The notes: generated by a model from the sequence alone, not told the origin. A stretch of DNA of 64,000 nucleotides from Chelydra serpentina (GCA_037349315.1 JBAIAC010000048.1:39930501-39994500); one strand, 5' to 3'; positions 23,606 to 36,630 are shown, numbered from the stretch's first letter. A program made the numbers and translations.

Positions 23606-24409
23606 TGTGATTACCTAATAGGTTTTTAAATCCTGTCAAACTCTTGACCTCAATGATACCTTATAGCAATACCTATCCCTTCTTTGGAGCCCACTGAACC
23701 ACCATTTTCTCATTTCAAATGTAAGCTTAGGTGTTCCTTTCTTTACTTCAAAAGATTCATTTTGCCTGTATGAAATACTTTATTAAGGAGACTGTCAGAA
23801 AAATCACACGTTCAAAACATAATAAGCTCAAGTTCCTTCCTTTATCAATTGAGTCTAAACCAGGAGTTCAAACTTTCATAACGTGGATCACATATTAAAA
23901 GATTTCATGGATTTCCTCCTCTCTCATTCATGAGCCCATAAGGTCTTTGTGCTAACTACAACAATTATGTAAATAGAAAATACTGGTGTATTGTTAGCTG
24001 CATTTCAATTTAATGGATGAAAACAGGGAATATTTAGTAGATAAAAATTGGGAATAGAGCCAGCACCTTGAGGCAAGCATTAAAGATAACTATCCTAAAC
24101 TATAGAATAGTTATCTTTTTTTAAAAGGTGATGTATTATACTGCGTGGTTTGGGGTTTTTTGCTGGCACAGATTCCAAGTCAAAGCACAATTTAAATGTT
24201 TGGGGTTCATTTATAGTCTCCATATCACTCATGCTAAAAGGAAGTGCATATTCTTTGATATTACTTCATTTAAGGTCTTCTGAAAGTCTAGTGTTAATTT
24301 TCACTTCTTTAGGACTATTAGAACAAAATTAAATTGCTATATGCTCACATGATACTAGTGTGTAGTTGATCTTACTTTATACTTGATTAGAAGAGTACAG
24401 AGACAAGAG

Positions 24410-26669
24410 CTAGTAGTGGCAACGGTACAAAATGTTTAATTTACATGCAACAATTATAATACAGCAAGGCAACAAAATACACACACAATTTTGGCATTTT
24501 TGTTCAAATATTTCTGAAAAATGGACGGCATTTGGAACTGACACACACATACAACCAGCTTCCTCATGCACAAACATTGACATTTACAAACTAATACGAG
24601 TGTGAAAGATTACATAAAACTTAAATTACATGACACATGAATTTTATAGCAGCTCCTCCAACAGAGCTATCTACTGACATGACTAAAAATCATGATTATA
24701 GCCAAAGAACAGTGATGTATTGGGAGAAGTATTTAAAACATCACAAGTTGCGCAAGTTACTGTACACATATCAGTAATAACTTTATGGTATCCTGCTTCC
24801 CTCATTGTCTCTGTATTAAAAATGCATCTCTAGTTTTGAAATTAATATTTAATTAATACTGTTCAATTAAGCTATTGAACTGCCATGAGAGCAGGTCCTT
24901 AGTGCAAGAACCAGGAAATTACTTTATGCAGTAATAGGCATTCTGGTAGACCTTAGGAAAGGAGCTCTACTGTTTTAATTTTATTTCAGAGATCATTAGA
25001 GGGGTTAGTCAGTTCTGAAAATGTGTAATTTCACATGCTTATCAAGGCAATATTCCTGCGTTCTTCTGTTTACAAGAATGATTAGATTTCTGTTTTTCTT
25101 TATCCCACCCTTTGAAAAACTAGTAGTGCCAAGGGTAGGATTACAAGAGGCACATTTCTCTGGCAAATATAAATAAAGCAAAGAATATAGAATATAGTAT
25201 CTGACTGTAAACAAAAATCTATCAAAGTATGCTCTAATAAAATAACCCTATTAGTATTGAAGCCACTCATGTAAACAATATTTGAAACTTCTTTGGCACA
25301 AAAAAGCATTTTCCCCTTGATTAATAAATACAACACACTTACATGCATTTAATATTTTTTTTAAAGATACTGATAAGCATTACCTTAATAGCAAAATTCA
25401 TAGATAAAGGACTCTATTCTTACATCTTTGTAAGATGTAATAATACAGTTTGCAGTGTAAGAAGAGAGTTTGCAATTCAAAAAATAATTTGCAAACTTTA
25501 AAGGTGAGTTAAACTGGGAAGATGTAAAGTTTAGTTTAATTTTAAAATGGTTTCAGGTAATTCATATCAGTTGCTTAACTAGAGGCATGGAATTTTAAAG
25601 GATTCACTTCTGTTTAAGTATTAACACACAGCATAATCAAGAAAAATACCTATCCAAAAGTCTTTTGGGGGGGGGGGGGGGGGGGGACCACCAGCATGAG
25701 AATATTGTCATTTACATTGTCAACATTTCATTCTAATCCTTTTTTACTCCTGAGATCCTTTACAATGGAAATGGGGGTGGGGGGATTTTTCCCAAAGCTC
25801 TAAGGTGATGACATCACCATGTTTCCCCCACCTTTACATTAACATAAGTCAGTAACAAAAAGCAAGCAACTAAGATGCACCTTTACCTGCAAAGTTCTTC
25901 CTCATTTGTGTCCCACCATCACCTGGTGACTCGCCTCCTAATCCCTTCTTAAAAGTTCAAAGTATCCTGATTTATAAGATGTGTTACTCTGTCCCATCAT
26001 CAAAATCTAGGAATGTATACTGTTTCTTAATATGGCCTTATCTGAACATAAAAATCAACTCTCTAAATGGCATAATGGGAATGCATAATGGGTAAGTTTA
26101 ACACTTACCTGTCAGTATGTCAAAAGATCTAACAGGTTAAATAAGTTATTTGAGATCCTACATAATAGAACATATGCATGTTAAAAATGATATTTAAACA
26201 AGCAATGTTTTGTAATATAATGTAAACTGGAATCCAGATATTCCTTTACTAGCCTTATTCCCTGTCTCTTCTACAAGTGTTGACAAATATGCAGAGCAGT
26301 GCAGGGAAGTGCTCTAGTTAAGAGCCTGAGGAACATATAGATCACGACAGTTTAGCAGAAGACTGATGCTCACACATTTCATTCTAAAAGGTAGTCATTT
26401 GTTGCTAAATCATACAAACATTCTGTACCTGACTGGGATTCTTAAACAATTTAAGATCTCAAAGGGTAAGTCCAGGAAAAATCCTTTTAAAGAAAAACAT
26501 GACAGACAATGGATGCAAGTTTTGTGACTTTTCTTTAAATAGATCATTACAAAAAAAGGACAAAATAAAGCAGCATATTCTTTAGCTTGCTTGAACCTTC
26601 ACAGCAAGTCGAATTATGGCATGTAAACTGAATGCATACAACACAAAAGCTCTTGTTATGTATATGTGC
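24410..26669 (-). other. RUNDC3B: Probable RUNDC3B 3' UTR
   Basis: AT-rich sequence downstream of the RUNDC3B stop on the minus strand. A candidate polyadenylation signal in minus orientation (ATTAAA, plus-strand TTTAAT at 24436-24441) lies near the left limit, but the true 3' end is not determinable from sequence. A run of about 21 G at 25667-25686 falls inside it. Confidence 0.4.
25667..25686. repeat. Poly-G homopolymer run
   Basis: About 20 consecutive G residues on the plus strand (C on the RUNDC3B sense strand). Homopolymer length may be affected by sequencing error. Confidence 0.9.
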
Positions 26670-26834
<165 letters not shown>

Positions 26835-27482
26835 TTAATCACTATTACAGTGCAATTCTTAATACTAGATTTACCTGAACAGGGGTAACCGTGAGGGAAG
26901 AGAGAAGGTCAGTATATGTATCCATTTATAGAATGTTCATCCTCAATACAACATAAGCACACATGCAGTCGCCAGTTTTTAGGGAAACATGCTACTGTGC
27001 CAAGCATCTCCCACAATTCTAGATGTCTAGACAGCTCTCCTCTCTCTACAGCTCACAGAGGCAGATCAGAGTTTTGGTGCCACGTGGTCTCACCATGCCT
27101 CTTCTACTGCTTCCTTCCAGATTCTCTGCCTCTGCAGCACCACACGGTGGTGGTTTCTTTTGCCTCTGCCCTTACTCTCAACTCTTCTGACCAGTTTTTT
27201 GAACAGTCGGGAGCAGTATTCTTCCTCCTCAGCATTCCTCCGCAGGTTGGTTAACCCTTCGGGGTTGAGCCTCTACTGCAATGTGTCTCTGCCAGCGCCT
27301 GTGACCCATAGAGACATGGCAGAGCAGCCAAGAAAGCACCAGGTCGAATCCAAAAGGTGCTGTGAGGCAGCCTTCCTAGGGTTGGCAGATGGCAAGCTGG
27401 GCCCAGCCTGCACCCAGCCCTTCGTCTCTAACTCCATTAGGTCCCAGGGCTACGAGTCCAACAGCTAAGCGGGGTTCCCTAC

Positions 27483-27637
27483 TAGGGATGTAAATATCAT
27501 TTAAAAAGTTAACCGTTTAAATGATTAAAATATCGTTTGAACGGTTAACTGGTTAAAGGGAGAGGGCTGGGGCCGCGCTGGTTAAGGTGGATTAACCAGT
27601 AAGACTAATGCTTACCGGTTAACATTTTGCATCCCTA
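27483..27637. mobile_element. Non-autonomous hAT element (155 bp) with perfect 8-bp target duplication
   Basis: The element begins TAGGGATGTAAA and ends TTTTGCATCCCTA (inverted ends). It is flanked by exact TTCCCTAC repeats at 27475-27482 and 27638-27645. An 8-bp duplication is diagnostic of hAT transposition. The inside is rich in GTTAAC-type motifs. Confidence 0.92.
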
Positions 27638-27969
27638 TTCCCTACCCACTGAGGCAGCCACAACTCCAGTGTGGAAAAATGGACCAGGAACCCCAGTGCA
27701 CAGCAGGGAGAGGCTCTAAAAGTGAGGAGGATCCTGACCACTGGACTTGGAGTAAGTCCCAGGGCACCCCTGCAGAACAAAGAGGGGAGGCTAGCAGGGT
27801 CACCAGTCCTGCCCCCAAGACTTAAAGTGGGTCCTGAGCACCCTGGAAAAAGAAGCTGACCTTCTAAATCAGCGCCCACCCCTCTTCCAAGCAGATCAGG
27901 AGGGCTCTGATTACAAGCTGTCCCCTTTCAGAGGAAATAGGATCCAGTAAGGGTGGACTCTGAAACATC

Positions 27970-28072
27970 TCTCAAGAGGGCTCCAGGCCCTAAGGAAGGC
28001 AAGCCTCAAGAGGGCTCCAGGCCCTAAGGAAGGCAAGCCTCAAGAGGGCTCCAGGCCCTAAGGAAGGCAAGC
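27970..28072 (+). repeat. 34-bp tandem repeat, three copies
   Basis: Three consecutive near-identical units, each beginning CTCAAGAGGGCTCCAGGCCC and ending AAGGAAGGCAAGC. The unit is not a multiple of three, so it shifts the DIRS-C ORF1 frame. Confidence 0.95.
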
Positions 28073-29029
28073 CACAAAACGCCTCACCAAAACCACTGGA
28101 GAGGTTCTATACTCCCAAAGCATGCCAAATAGGTTTTAAAAATGTTAAAGGGAAAGATAGCACAAAAATCCAGGAGATGAGAGTCCTCTTCCTCCTCCTA
28201 AACTGAGGAAGGTGAGCTGTCTGGCTCTGAAACCTGAGCAGGTTCCCATGAGTAAGCCTCAGAATACATTTTTCCCTTCAAAATCCTCCCTTGAGGCTGC
28301 AAAATCGCTTCACTCCGTGAGGAACTGATTAGGGATGAATGGAACAAGCCTGATAAGGGCAAGCAAATTAACAAGAGCAACCTCAGACTCTATTACATTC
28401 AAGAACAAAGGGGACACCAAACGTTGACACCTCTGTGCATCTCTTGCCAAGGATATGATTATTCCCTCAAAAGGAGAATAACCTAAGGACCTCAAGGCTG
28501 GAAAGATGGAGGCCAGTCACAAAGAGGGCTCTGAAGCTTCCTCCACCACCTTCTGAGTGTTCCTGGCAGCTACCTGCTTTGCAAGAGCATCTCTTTCTTG
28601 GCTGGAACATCTGACCTTAAGGGCTTTGAGATGACCCTGACTTTGGCTCCACTTTCAAGAGTCTTCCCAGAAACAGCCTTTGTAGCTGACACCTCAATGG
28701 ATACAATGAGGTTTTCAGCCCAAGCCATGGCTTCCAGTTCAGTAGCCAGGCGCCACCTATGGCTTCAACCCTCGAAGATGGATACTTACTCCAAGCAGGT
28801 CCTATGCTCAGCCACGTTTACAGGCTCCCTCATTTTTGGAGAAAAACTGGATAAGATAGTGGCTGACAAGATGGCAAAATCCAACAGTCTCTCCTTTCCC
28901 CACTAAGGGTCCTCAGAATAGAAAATAGACCAGCCTTCAGACAGAAGCACTCCTTTTGCTTCTCATCCTCACAGAGGTACCAGGTTTATCGTTTACCAGC
29001 AAAGAGACAACAAATTCCCCGGGGGAAAA

Positions 29030-29730
29030 ACTAGAATCGAAGTACCGGAGGAAATTCCAGAGGGACCTCAGCCCCCAACCCTCCCAAATCCACTTTATGA
29101 CAAAGATCGCATAAGCTCCACCCAGAGCTGAAGCTCAGGGGCAGGATTTCCCATTTCCTAGAAGAATGGTTTTCACTGACCATAGACAAATGGGTCAGGG
29201 ATATAGTAAGTGAGAGACACCCCCTTGAGCTGCAGGCTCCACCCATCCATTCTTCATCCAGTCACCCAGCTCCAATAGCCCTGTAAAACACAGTCTGATC
29301 CAGAACAAAATATCTCATCTTTTGGATATGGGAATGATAGAGTGGGTTCCCTCAGAAGAAGGAATAGAACCTGGAGAACCTATCTTCATTATACAGCAGC
29401 AAATGGTGAGTATCAGAGCCATTCTCAATCTCAAAAGCAACAAGTGGATAAAGTTTTGGATGGAGATCCTGGCCTCTACAGTACCTGTCCCAGGAGAGAC
29501 TTCTTGACTTCAGTTGACACGGATGACATATTCCCAACAGACTGTACCCTCAGACTTCTGTAGTTTGCAAACAGCAGGAAATGTTGGCAATACCAAACAC
29601 TCTGTTTGGCCTCTCCTCAGCCCCCAGGGCTTTTACAAAGATGTTGATTGTGATAATGGCCAGACTCAGGTCACAGGAAACTCACCTGTACCCCTTCCTG
29701 GATGACATTCTGATCAAAGTTCCATCGCAG
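29030..29730 (+). pseudogene. DIRS-C reverse transcriptase remnant
   Basis: Degenerate frames include EWVPSEEGIEPG, AILNLKSNKWIKFW (the LRPILDLKxLNK region), TLFGLSSAPRAFTKML and YPFLDDILIKV. FLDD is the decayed YLDD catalytic box. Several frameshifts separate the pieces. Confidence 0.75.
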
Positions 29731-30119
29731 CACAGGTCACATCTTGAGTGCGAAATCTCCAGGCACCCAGTTTCAATGCCAAGAAAAGTTCTCCAATTCC
29801 ACCCAGGAATTTATTTTCTTGCTCCAGAGCCACAGGAGACCTACTATAGCACTATGTCTCCAACTGCTAGGACTTGTGGTGTCGTGCATATGGATCTCCA
29901 TGGGCACAATCATGCATCAGAAGTCTTCAAGCTTTCATACTAGAGGTGTTGGATCACACCACGGAACACAAGGAAGATCAAGTATAGGTTCCAGCACAGG
30001 CGATCAACTCCTTACAATAGTGGTCAGCCCATGACAATGTCTGCAAAGGCATGCCTTCCAGATCCTTTAGTCCAAGCAGCCAACGCCAGGCTGGAAGGCT
30101 GGGAAGCTCACTTGGAGAC

Positions 30120-30833
30120 TGTGACAAAGCTCTGTCCATGTCTCCGTGGGTCCTGCGTTTCCTGGCAGATTTCACTAGCCTCAGAGGCTCACTGTGACCC
30201 TCCACGTAGCTCTTTTCTCTCTAAAGACCAGGGTCACAGTCTACTGAGCCATTGTCATCATAAGCCAGTGAGGGAGATAAAGATAAGCTATCCTCCCATG
30301 CACAGTCTCTGTTGTTTTCCAGTCTTAGTGATTAATCGGGGGGCAAAGAGGGGGAGGGGAGCCCAGGCCAGCCCTCTACTCCGGGCTCCAGCCCAGGGAC
30401 CCTAATAGTATCAGCTATGGTAGCTGACCTTTTAAAAACAGGACACGTACAATTCCCTGGGCTACTTCCCCACAGCAGCCCCCCACTTCCTCAAATTCCA
30501 CTCCTCAGGGCCTCCTTCCTTGTGCCTAATATGGTGTGTACAGCTCAGTCTCTCCAACTGTGCAATTTTCCTCTCACAGCTCCTGACATGCGCGCCCACC
30601 TGACTAACTGGGAGGCTTTTTAACTAGTTTCAGCCAGCCCGATTGGCTGCAGGTGTCTCAATCAACCTAGCATCCTCCTTGTCTTCTGGAAAGTTCTTAA
30701 TGGCCCCAGGTGTCTTAATTGACCCGGAGCAGCTTCCATTTACTTATCCTGGTACCAGGGATTTGTTTAGCCTGGGGCTAATATATCTATCTCCCACTAC
30801 TTCCCTATAGCCATCTGGCATTGCCCCATCACA
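30120..30833 (-). mobile_element. Solo LTR of a gypsy element, inserted in DIRS-C
   Basis: The ends are TGTGACAAAGCTC and TTGCCCCATCACA, flanked by AGAC at 30116-30119 and 30834-30837, a 4-bp target duplication. The inside shares blocks with the complete gypsy LTRs at 54196 and 59359: CCTCAGAG, CCCTCTACTCC, CCCTGGGCTACTTCCCCA, CTGACATGCGC, TTTCAGCCAGCCC, GGCTGCAGGTGTCTCAATCA and TTTAGCCTGGGGCTA. It is about 100 bp longer and clearly diverged, so it is a related subfamily. Orientation follows the full element. DIRS-C RNase H sequence resumes immediately to its right. Confidence 0.9.
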
Positions 30834-30837
30834 AGAC

Positions 30838-32180
30838 CCAAACAGCCCAGGGCCTATGGACCCATAGCAAAACCTCCTAGAGCTGACAGGGGGAACTATG
30901 TCCTGGTTCAATCAGACAATACGATCGCATATTTAAAGGGGGAAAAACAAGGAGTCCAGTACTACATGTGGAAGCAATGGAAATAATAAAGTGGGCAGAA
31001 TGAGGGAAAGAAGGAACCAGAGTGATCCACGACACAGGTGATCTGAACCCAAAATGCAGGCTGGCTCGGGAGGTGCAGGCTCAATAATTCTGAGTGATGC
31101 CTGAATCAGGTGGTTTTTAATCTCATCATTCATATGTTCGGCCTCCCTTCAGCCAACCTGTTTGTGAATTGTACCAAGGCAGAGATCAAAATACTTCTCA
31201 GGCTCCCTGGAAGACAATCCACAGGTAGCAGATTCCTTTGAGCAGTTTGGCTAGCCAAACTGACATGCCACTCTTCCCCAAATAGGGTCTTTCACTATTT
31301 TTGAGGACTTTGACAAGCCATTCCTTTGAGCCTCTGACTTCAGTGTTGGCCTTTTATTTATCCATTAAGAATTGTTTCTTAGTAGCCATCACATCTGCAA
31401 GCTGAGTGTCGGAGCTGGCAGCCTTATCTATACAGGAGCTTTACTGCATGTTCCACAAGGCAAAAGTGGCACTCAGAACACTAGAATCCTGTCTTAAGGT
31501 AAATTTCTCCTTCCATACTTCCAAAGAACTTGTGCTTCCTTCATTCTGTCCAAAAGCACAACATCGAACTGAAAAGGTGTGGCACACCTTAGAGATCATA
31601 AGAGTGTTGAAAATCTCTCTCAAGCATACAAAAATCTGCAAGAAGATTGGGCTCCTTATTCATGCCCTCCCACCCAAAATGCCAAGGACTCAGAGATTCC
31701 AAGTCCTCCGTTGCTCAGTGGATTAGATTTTGTATTGTGGAAGCCTACAAATCATCAGAGGCTTCTGTCCCAGAATGGATCAAGTACACTAAATGAGATC
31801 TATACCAACCTCCTGGCCAGAATGAGCAAGTGTGTTCACTTTGGAAATTTACACAACAGCCAGTCGGTCTACAGCTAACATCTTCATTAGGTACTACAAC
31901 GTGGAATTTCTGTCTTCTGCAGAGGCTTCCTTTGGCAGGGAGGTGCTGTGTACAGTGGCCAGAAATAACAGAAACTTTTGAGCGAGCTCACAAAAAGGGG
32001 AGAGAGGACTTCTTTCCTACCAAACTTTTGTTTCATAACCCTCCCTATATCTGTTCAGTGCTCGCTACTTCCCAGACGTCCAGAATTGTGGGCGACACTG
32101 AACTCCAGAATGTAAAATTTCTTACTGATAATTTCCTTTCTGCTAGCAGTCTCTCCTACAGTTCTACCCACCCTGGATAA
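30838..32180 (+). pseudogene. DIRS-C RNase H and tyrosine recombinase remnants
   Basis: Just right of the solo LTR one reads VQSDNTIAYLKGG (second RNase H aspartate) and LHVEAMEIIKWAE. Recombinase remnants follow at 31406-31726, such as SELAALSIQELYCMFHKAKV. Stops and frameshifts are frequent. I could not identify an intact H-x-x-R or tyrosine box. Confidence 0.6.
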
Positions 32181-32475
32181 CTCATGAGTTGAGGGTCAGA
32201 TATTAAGTGGAATTGTTACCATACGACCATCTTTCTTGATCTAATGTATGTAGCTATTTCATTATCTCTGGAATATTTGTTCATGATGTTATGCAAGTTT
32301 AACAGATTGGGAATAACTCATCTGGCAGCAAGAAGGAGCAGAGAGGGTGTGGCCAGACCATGCGACACCAAAATTCTGATCCGCCTCCATGAGCTGAAGC
32401 GAGAGAAGAGCAGCCCAGATGTCCAGAATTGTGGAAGACACTGCTAATAGAAAGGAAATTAATCAGTAAAATTTT

Positions 32476-33800
32476 TCCGTTAAGGCTTCAACCAAATATC
32501 AGCAGTAAATTATCAGAATTATGCCATGACCAGAGATTTATTGCTTTTAATCTTAGTTGGAAAAAAAATCCATTGGAATCAGTAAATTATATTACTGAAG
32601 ATAAACATGTTTTGTTTTTCATCCTTCTTGATAATTCCTCATAAAAGAGATCAGATTTACACTGGCAGTTTCAGTGCAAACTTCCCATACTGCCTCACAA
32701 ACATGCAACATCGAGGGACCAGACCTCCAAAGATGAGGCTAGGTCAGGCAACATGTCAATTTAACCCACGTCCTCCCTGCCAACAGTGGGAGCTAATTAG
32801 TGCCAATTATGGTAGTGCGTTTTGTGACAGGCAGACACTTACCCAGTCAGATCACCTTATTTCCACAAGCCACCAAACAGGGATCAGATAACAGCTTTTG
32901 GTTGCCACCAACCTGAACTGGGTTTGAACAGATGACTAAGATGTCTCACGCACTACATTATATTTGCAACCCAGTCCACCAAAAGTTCAAGGAACTTTGC
33001 ATCTGTAAAGTAGGCATTTCTGAACACTGTGCCTCTGGATTCTCATTTAAAGGGAAGCCCTACACCTTTGGGGGGGGGGGGAATAGTATAGTGAAAATAA
33101 TCCACTCCTACAACACTTACCAGCATCTTCCAATGGATCTTTGAATAATTTAAATCTTACATCTGCTGAACATTTAAAAAAAAAAAAAAAAACGGAGTGA
33201 CCCAATACAGTGCTTATGGAATGAACTCAAGCGAACACCCTTAAAGATCTACACTCACTCTATCCCTAGAAAAAAAAAGGTTGTTTTTTTTTTTTAATCA
33301 ATATTCTGAGAAAATATATGGGAAAGCTGGGGGGGTGGGGAATTTAACTACTTCAGTTCAGCAGTATGCATCCACCACACAAGCTCTAAAACGGATGTGG
33401 TGAAAGGGGATTTTGGAACATAACATTACTATTATCAGGAAAGTTACCTAAATTTCCAGCTGGATAACTGGCAACTAGGAACATCTCAGAGATGAGATAA
33501 AGGTGGTGTAGAGGGAGGCGTTAGCATTTATAGTTGAGCTGAGGGATATTCATGTCACCTGGCAGAGGCAGCAGGAGTGTCAAGGTGGAGTTGGTTGTTA
33601 TTAGGTGCCAAAGGGGTGGTGTAAATTATGTTTAGCATACGACAGCACTCTTTGGGATCAGCAGTTAGGTTTGACAACCAAGAAGCTAACATATCACTCC
33701 CACAATGGAGTTAACCACCCCTTTCAACAGTACTTTATATTAAAAATCTGCAGTTCAGAAAACCACATTTTCAAACATTACCATAAGAATATATGTCGTA
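32476..33800. other. RUNDC3B intron, low-complexity tracts only
   Basis: Contains a G run near 33070-33081, an A run near 33176-33191 and T-rich tracts. No recognised element or coding homology. Confidence 0.5.
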
Positions 33801-34135
33801 TTGTGACAGGGCGGAGTGCCACTCCTATCATCTGCTCTGTCTACGCAGACTATTCAGAGACTTTCAGTTGTTAAATACTGCTGTTTAGTTTATTTCCGTA
33901 CTCTTTTCACCCCGTTACTGATCCATACACCGCAACACTTATAACATCAGTTTCTCCTCACCCTTCTGCCAAGAAGAGGAGAGGGAAGAGCTATCTGCAC
34001 CGTCTTGGTTCTGGCTCCGCTAGCCTGCCTCTCCCTCCAGCCTTTCCTTCCGGTGCCGCTTTCTACCCTCTGCATTAATGGGCTAACTAACTCTTTAGCA
34101 GATTAGAATGAGCTGGGAAGGATTAATTAGGTACA
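33801..34135. repeat. Possible LTR-like fragment
   Basis: Starts with TGTGACAGGGCGGAGTGCC, a TGTGAC terminus like the other LTRs here. No matching CA end or target duplication was found before the CR1 tail that follows. A low-confidence guess. Confidence 0.3.
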
Positions 34136-34292
34136 GTCAGGTCCACCCTGGGCGGGAGTTAGAAAGAACGTTAGAAAAACACCTGTCAGAGATAGTCAAC
34201 CAAGTTTACTTGGTTCTGCCTCCGTGGAGGTGTCTGAACTTGACTTCTTGAGGTTCCTTCCAGACCTACATTTCTATGAGTCTATGATAATA
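34136..34292 (+). mobile_element. CR1 3' tail fragment
   Basis: Contains ACCTGTCAGAGATAGTC, CTTGAGGTTCCTTCCAGACC and a terminal TTTCTATGAGTCTATGA, the 3' end structure of CR1. Confidence 0.8.
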
Positions 34293-35431
34293 AGTGCAGC
34301 ACTGCATTAAAAAAATGCATCTTACAACAGATTATAGCAAAATCTTAACCATCTAAGGCCCTGACTTCCACTAGATGTGAGAGATCTCAGTACCTCAACA
34401 GATACAAATACAGACACAACCCTAAAATACATTAAAACTCAGTTACCTACTTTTCTGTAACTGATGTTCTTCCATTCCACTGTAGGTGTGTGCACATGCC
34501 TCGTACAGAGTTGTTGGAGAATTTTTTTTCCTCAGCCATACCCATCGGGGTGGTCTGAGAAACCTCTGTTGTCATGCGCCACTATGTGCTAGAATAAGGA
34601 GGCAGAACCGCCCCTGACTCCCCTCAGTTTCTTCATACCGAATAAACTCTTTTAGGGGAAGATTGGCGGGTCGTGGAATGGACATGTGCAACACATCTCG
34701 AAGAACAACTGTTACAGAAAAGTACATAATCATTTTTTCTTGAGTGCTTGCATATGTCCATTCCACTGTAGGGAACTCACAGACAGACAATCATAGAGGT
34801 GGGCTCAAGGTCGACCTGAACGGTGCTTGTAAGACCACCTATCCAAAATTGTCAATCTCCAGTTTACAAATGTCAGTGATAGGTACTTGCACCACGTAAG
34901 CCACTGATGTTGCCTGTGCTCTAATAGAATGTGTCAATACCCTAGCTGGGGGACTATATTAGCCAGCAGATAACAAATGAATGTATAAAAAGATCCAGAA
35001 TGAAATCCTCCGAGCATCTTAGTTCTGTCCACAATCACAATGAACAACTGAGTAGAGGTCCTAAATAACTTAGTATGTTCCAGTTAGAAAGCTAGAGCCT
35101 CTCTCACATTCAACAAATCGCTGTGGGTATGAGGTTTCAGAAAGTCAGCCAATAGGTTACTTGATTAATGTGAAAATTAGACCACCGTAGTGAGAAATTT
35201 TGGATGAGGATGAAGATAAACCTATTAAAAATTGTATATGGAGGCTATGACACTAGGGCTTTCAACTCTCCTGGCCAAGAGGTGGCCACTAGAAATGCTA
35301 CATTCACATAGAGATAAGCAGAGCACAAGTTTCAAGGGATTTAAAGGGCAGTCCCATCAATTTTGTTAGGACCAAGTTCAGATCCCAGGATCTTGCATGT
35401 GTGGATTTAATCTGACCAAGCCCTTTAGGAA

Positions 35432-35620
35432 TCAGATGATGTTGGGATTGGAAAAAAGGAATCTACTATCCACCAAGTTGTGGAAGGCCAAAATAGCTAC
35501 CAGATGGAACCTTATAGAGTTAATAGCCACACTCTGTTTTAGATATAGAAGATAGTCCAGTATGCGGTTCAGGCCCGCTCTGGAGATACAGCTTTCTGAC
35601 AGGACCAAATGGAGAAGCAT
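35432..35620 (-). pseudogene. DIRS-D tyrosine recombinase N-terminal remnant
   Basis: The minus-strand frame reads ILDYLLYLKQSVAINSIRFH followed by LVAILAFHNLVDSRFLFSNP. This corresponds to LKYLLHLRQQGLAISSIKVH in DIRS-B. The catalytic half, expected between here and about 34800, is too decayed for me to assign residues. Confidence 0.65.
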
Positions 35621-36060
35621 TTCTACTTAGCCAGGTAAGTGCTCCTAGTTGAGGGTTTTCTGCTATTCAGAAACACTTTGTGAATGTCCTTCGAAAGGAT
35701 ATTTAAAAGGGTGTTATCCATTAAGCATCCAGGCTGTCAGAGGGATCAGAGACTGGAATAGAGCAAGTGACCCTGGTCCTGGGAAATCACATCTGGGTCC
35801 AATGAGACAGGCAACTGAGGCTCAATTAGCAAGGTTAGTAGAGTTGAGTACCAGTGTTAAACAAGGCCAAACCAGTACTATAAGGATGAAATGAGCATGG
35901 TCTTGTTTCACTTTGGACAAGACCCTGGGTAGCAAAGGAATTGAAGGGAAGGTGTATAATAGGGGATTCTTCCAGAATAGGAGAAAAGCATCTGTCAGTG
36001 AGATGCCAGCTGAGACCTCCCCTGGAACAACATTGATGGCATTTTCTGATAGTCTTTGTT

Positions 36061-36630
36061 TCAAATAAGTCCACTTGGGGAATTCCCCCAGAGCTGGAAG
36101 ATGGATCTAGCCACATCTGAGTGTAATGACCACGCAAGAAAGGATCTGCTCAGCAAATCAGCTAACATGTTCTGTATCCCTGGAAGGTAAGGAGCCCTGA
36201 GATGAATCAAGTTGGTTTTGCAAAAGTCCCAAAGGCGAACTGCCTCTTGGCACAGTTGAATTGATTGTGCTGCTCTCTGTCTGCTTATGTAAAACATAAC
36301 TGCAGAGTTGTGTGTTAAAATTGAATTATTTCCCACTATCTGAAGGAGGAAGGCCGAGCAAGCTTCATATACTGATCTTAGCTCTCTGACATTTATATAA
36401 GTCTTTTGATCATGAGATGACCAGAAACCCTGAGTCTGCAGGGACCTCATATGAACTCCCCAACTCAGGGATAATGCATCTGGGACTAGAGTGGTAGCGG
36501 AGAGACATAGGAGACCTACACACACTTTCAGAGGGTCCATCCACCAATCAAACAATGACAACACTGGCCCTGGAATCACTTTGTCCAAATGATGATTCAG
36601 GGCACACCCTGAAGTTAGCCATGCCTGCAA
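36061..36630 (-). pseudogene. DIRS-D RNase H
   Basis: An open stretch of 189 codons. Motifs: VPDALSLSWGVHM (first Asp region), YINVRELRSVYEA (Glu), and THNSAVMFYISRQ, where His stands in the place of the usual second Asp (compare SDNTIAY in DIRS-C). It ends with LRAPYLPGIQNMLADLLSRS, a typical RNase H C-terminal segment with the conserved GxxN.xAD pattern. The substitution argues for loss of activity. Confidence 0.8.

Larger units (their letters stand above)
27160..28906 (+). pseudogene. DIRS-C ORF1 (Gag-like) remnant
   Basis: Broken frames lead to a stretch at 28598-28906 that reads SSVARRHLWLQPSKMDTYSK, then LCSATFTGSLIFGEKLDKIV. The RRHLWL and FGEKLDK motifs typify Gag-like ORF1 proteins of vertebrate DIRS elements as I remember them. 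The hAT MITE and a 34-bp tandem triplication at 27970-28072 both disrupt the frame. Confidence 0.65.
26975..32475 (+). mobile_element. DIRS-C: DIRS-type retrotransposon with both terminal repeats
   Basis: The left end (about 26975-27130) and right end (about 32310-32450) are inverted copies of each other. The left reads CCACAATTCTAGATGTCTAG and CACAGAGGCAGATCAGAGTT, and the right contains the reverse complement of both with few changes. Between them are ORF1, reverse transcriptase, RNase H and recombinase remnants in + orientation. A second copy of the end motif at 32070-32150 pairs with 32405-32475 (CAGACGTCCAGAATTGTGG against CCACAATTCTGGACATCTGG). Nested insertions are a hAT MITE (27483-27637) and a solo LTR (30120-30833). 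It lies in a RUNDC3B intron, antisense to that gene. Confidence 0.85.
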
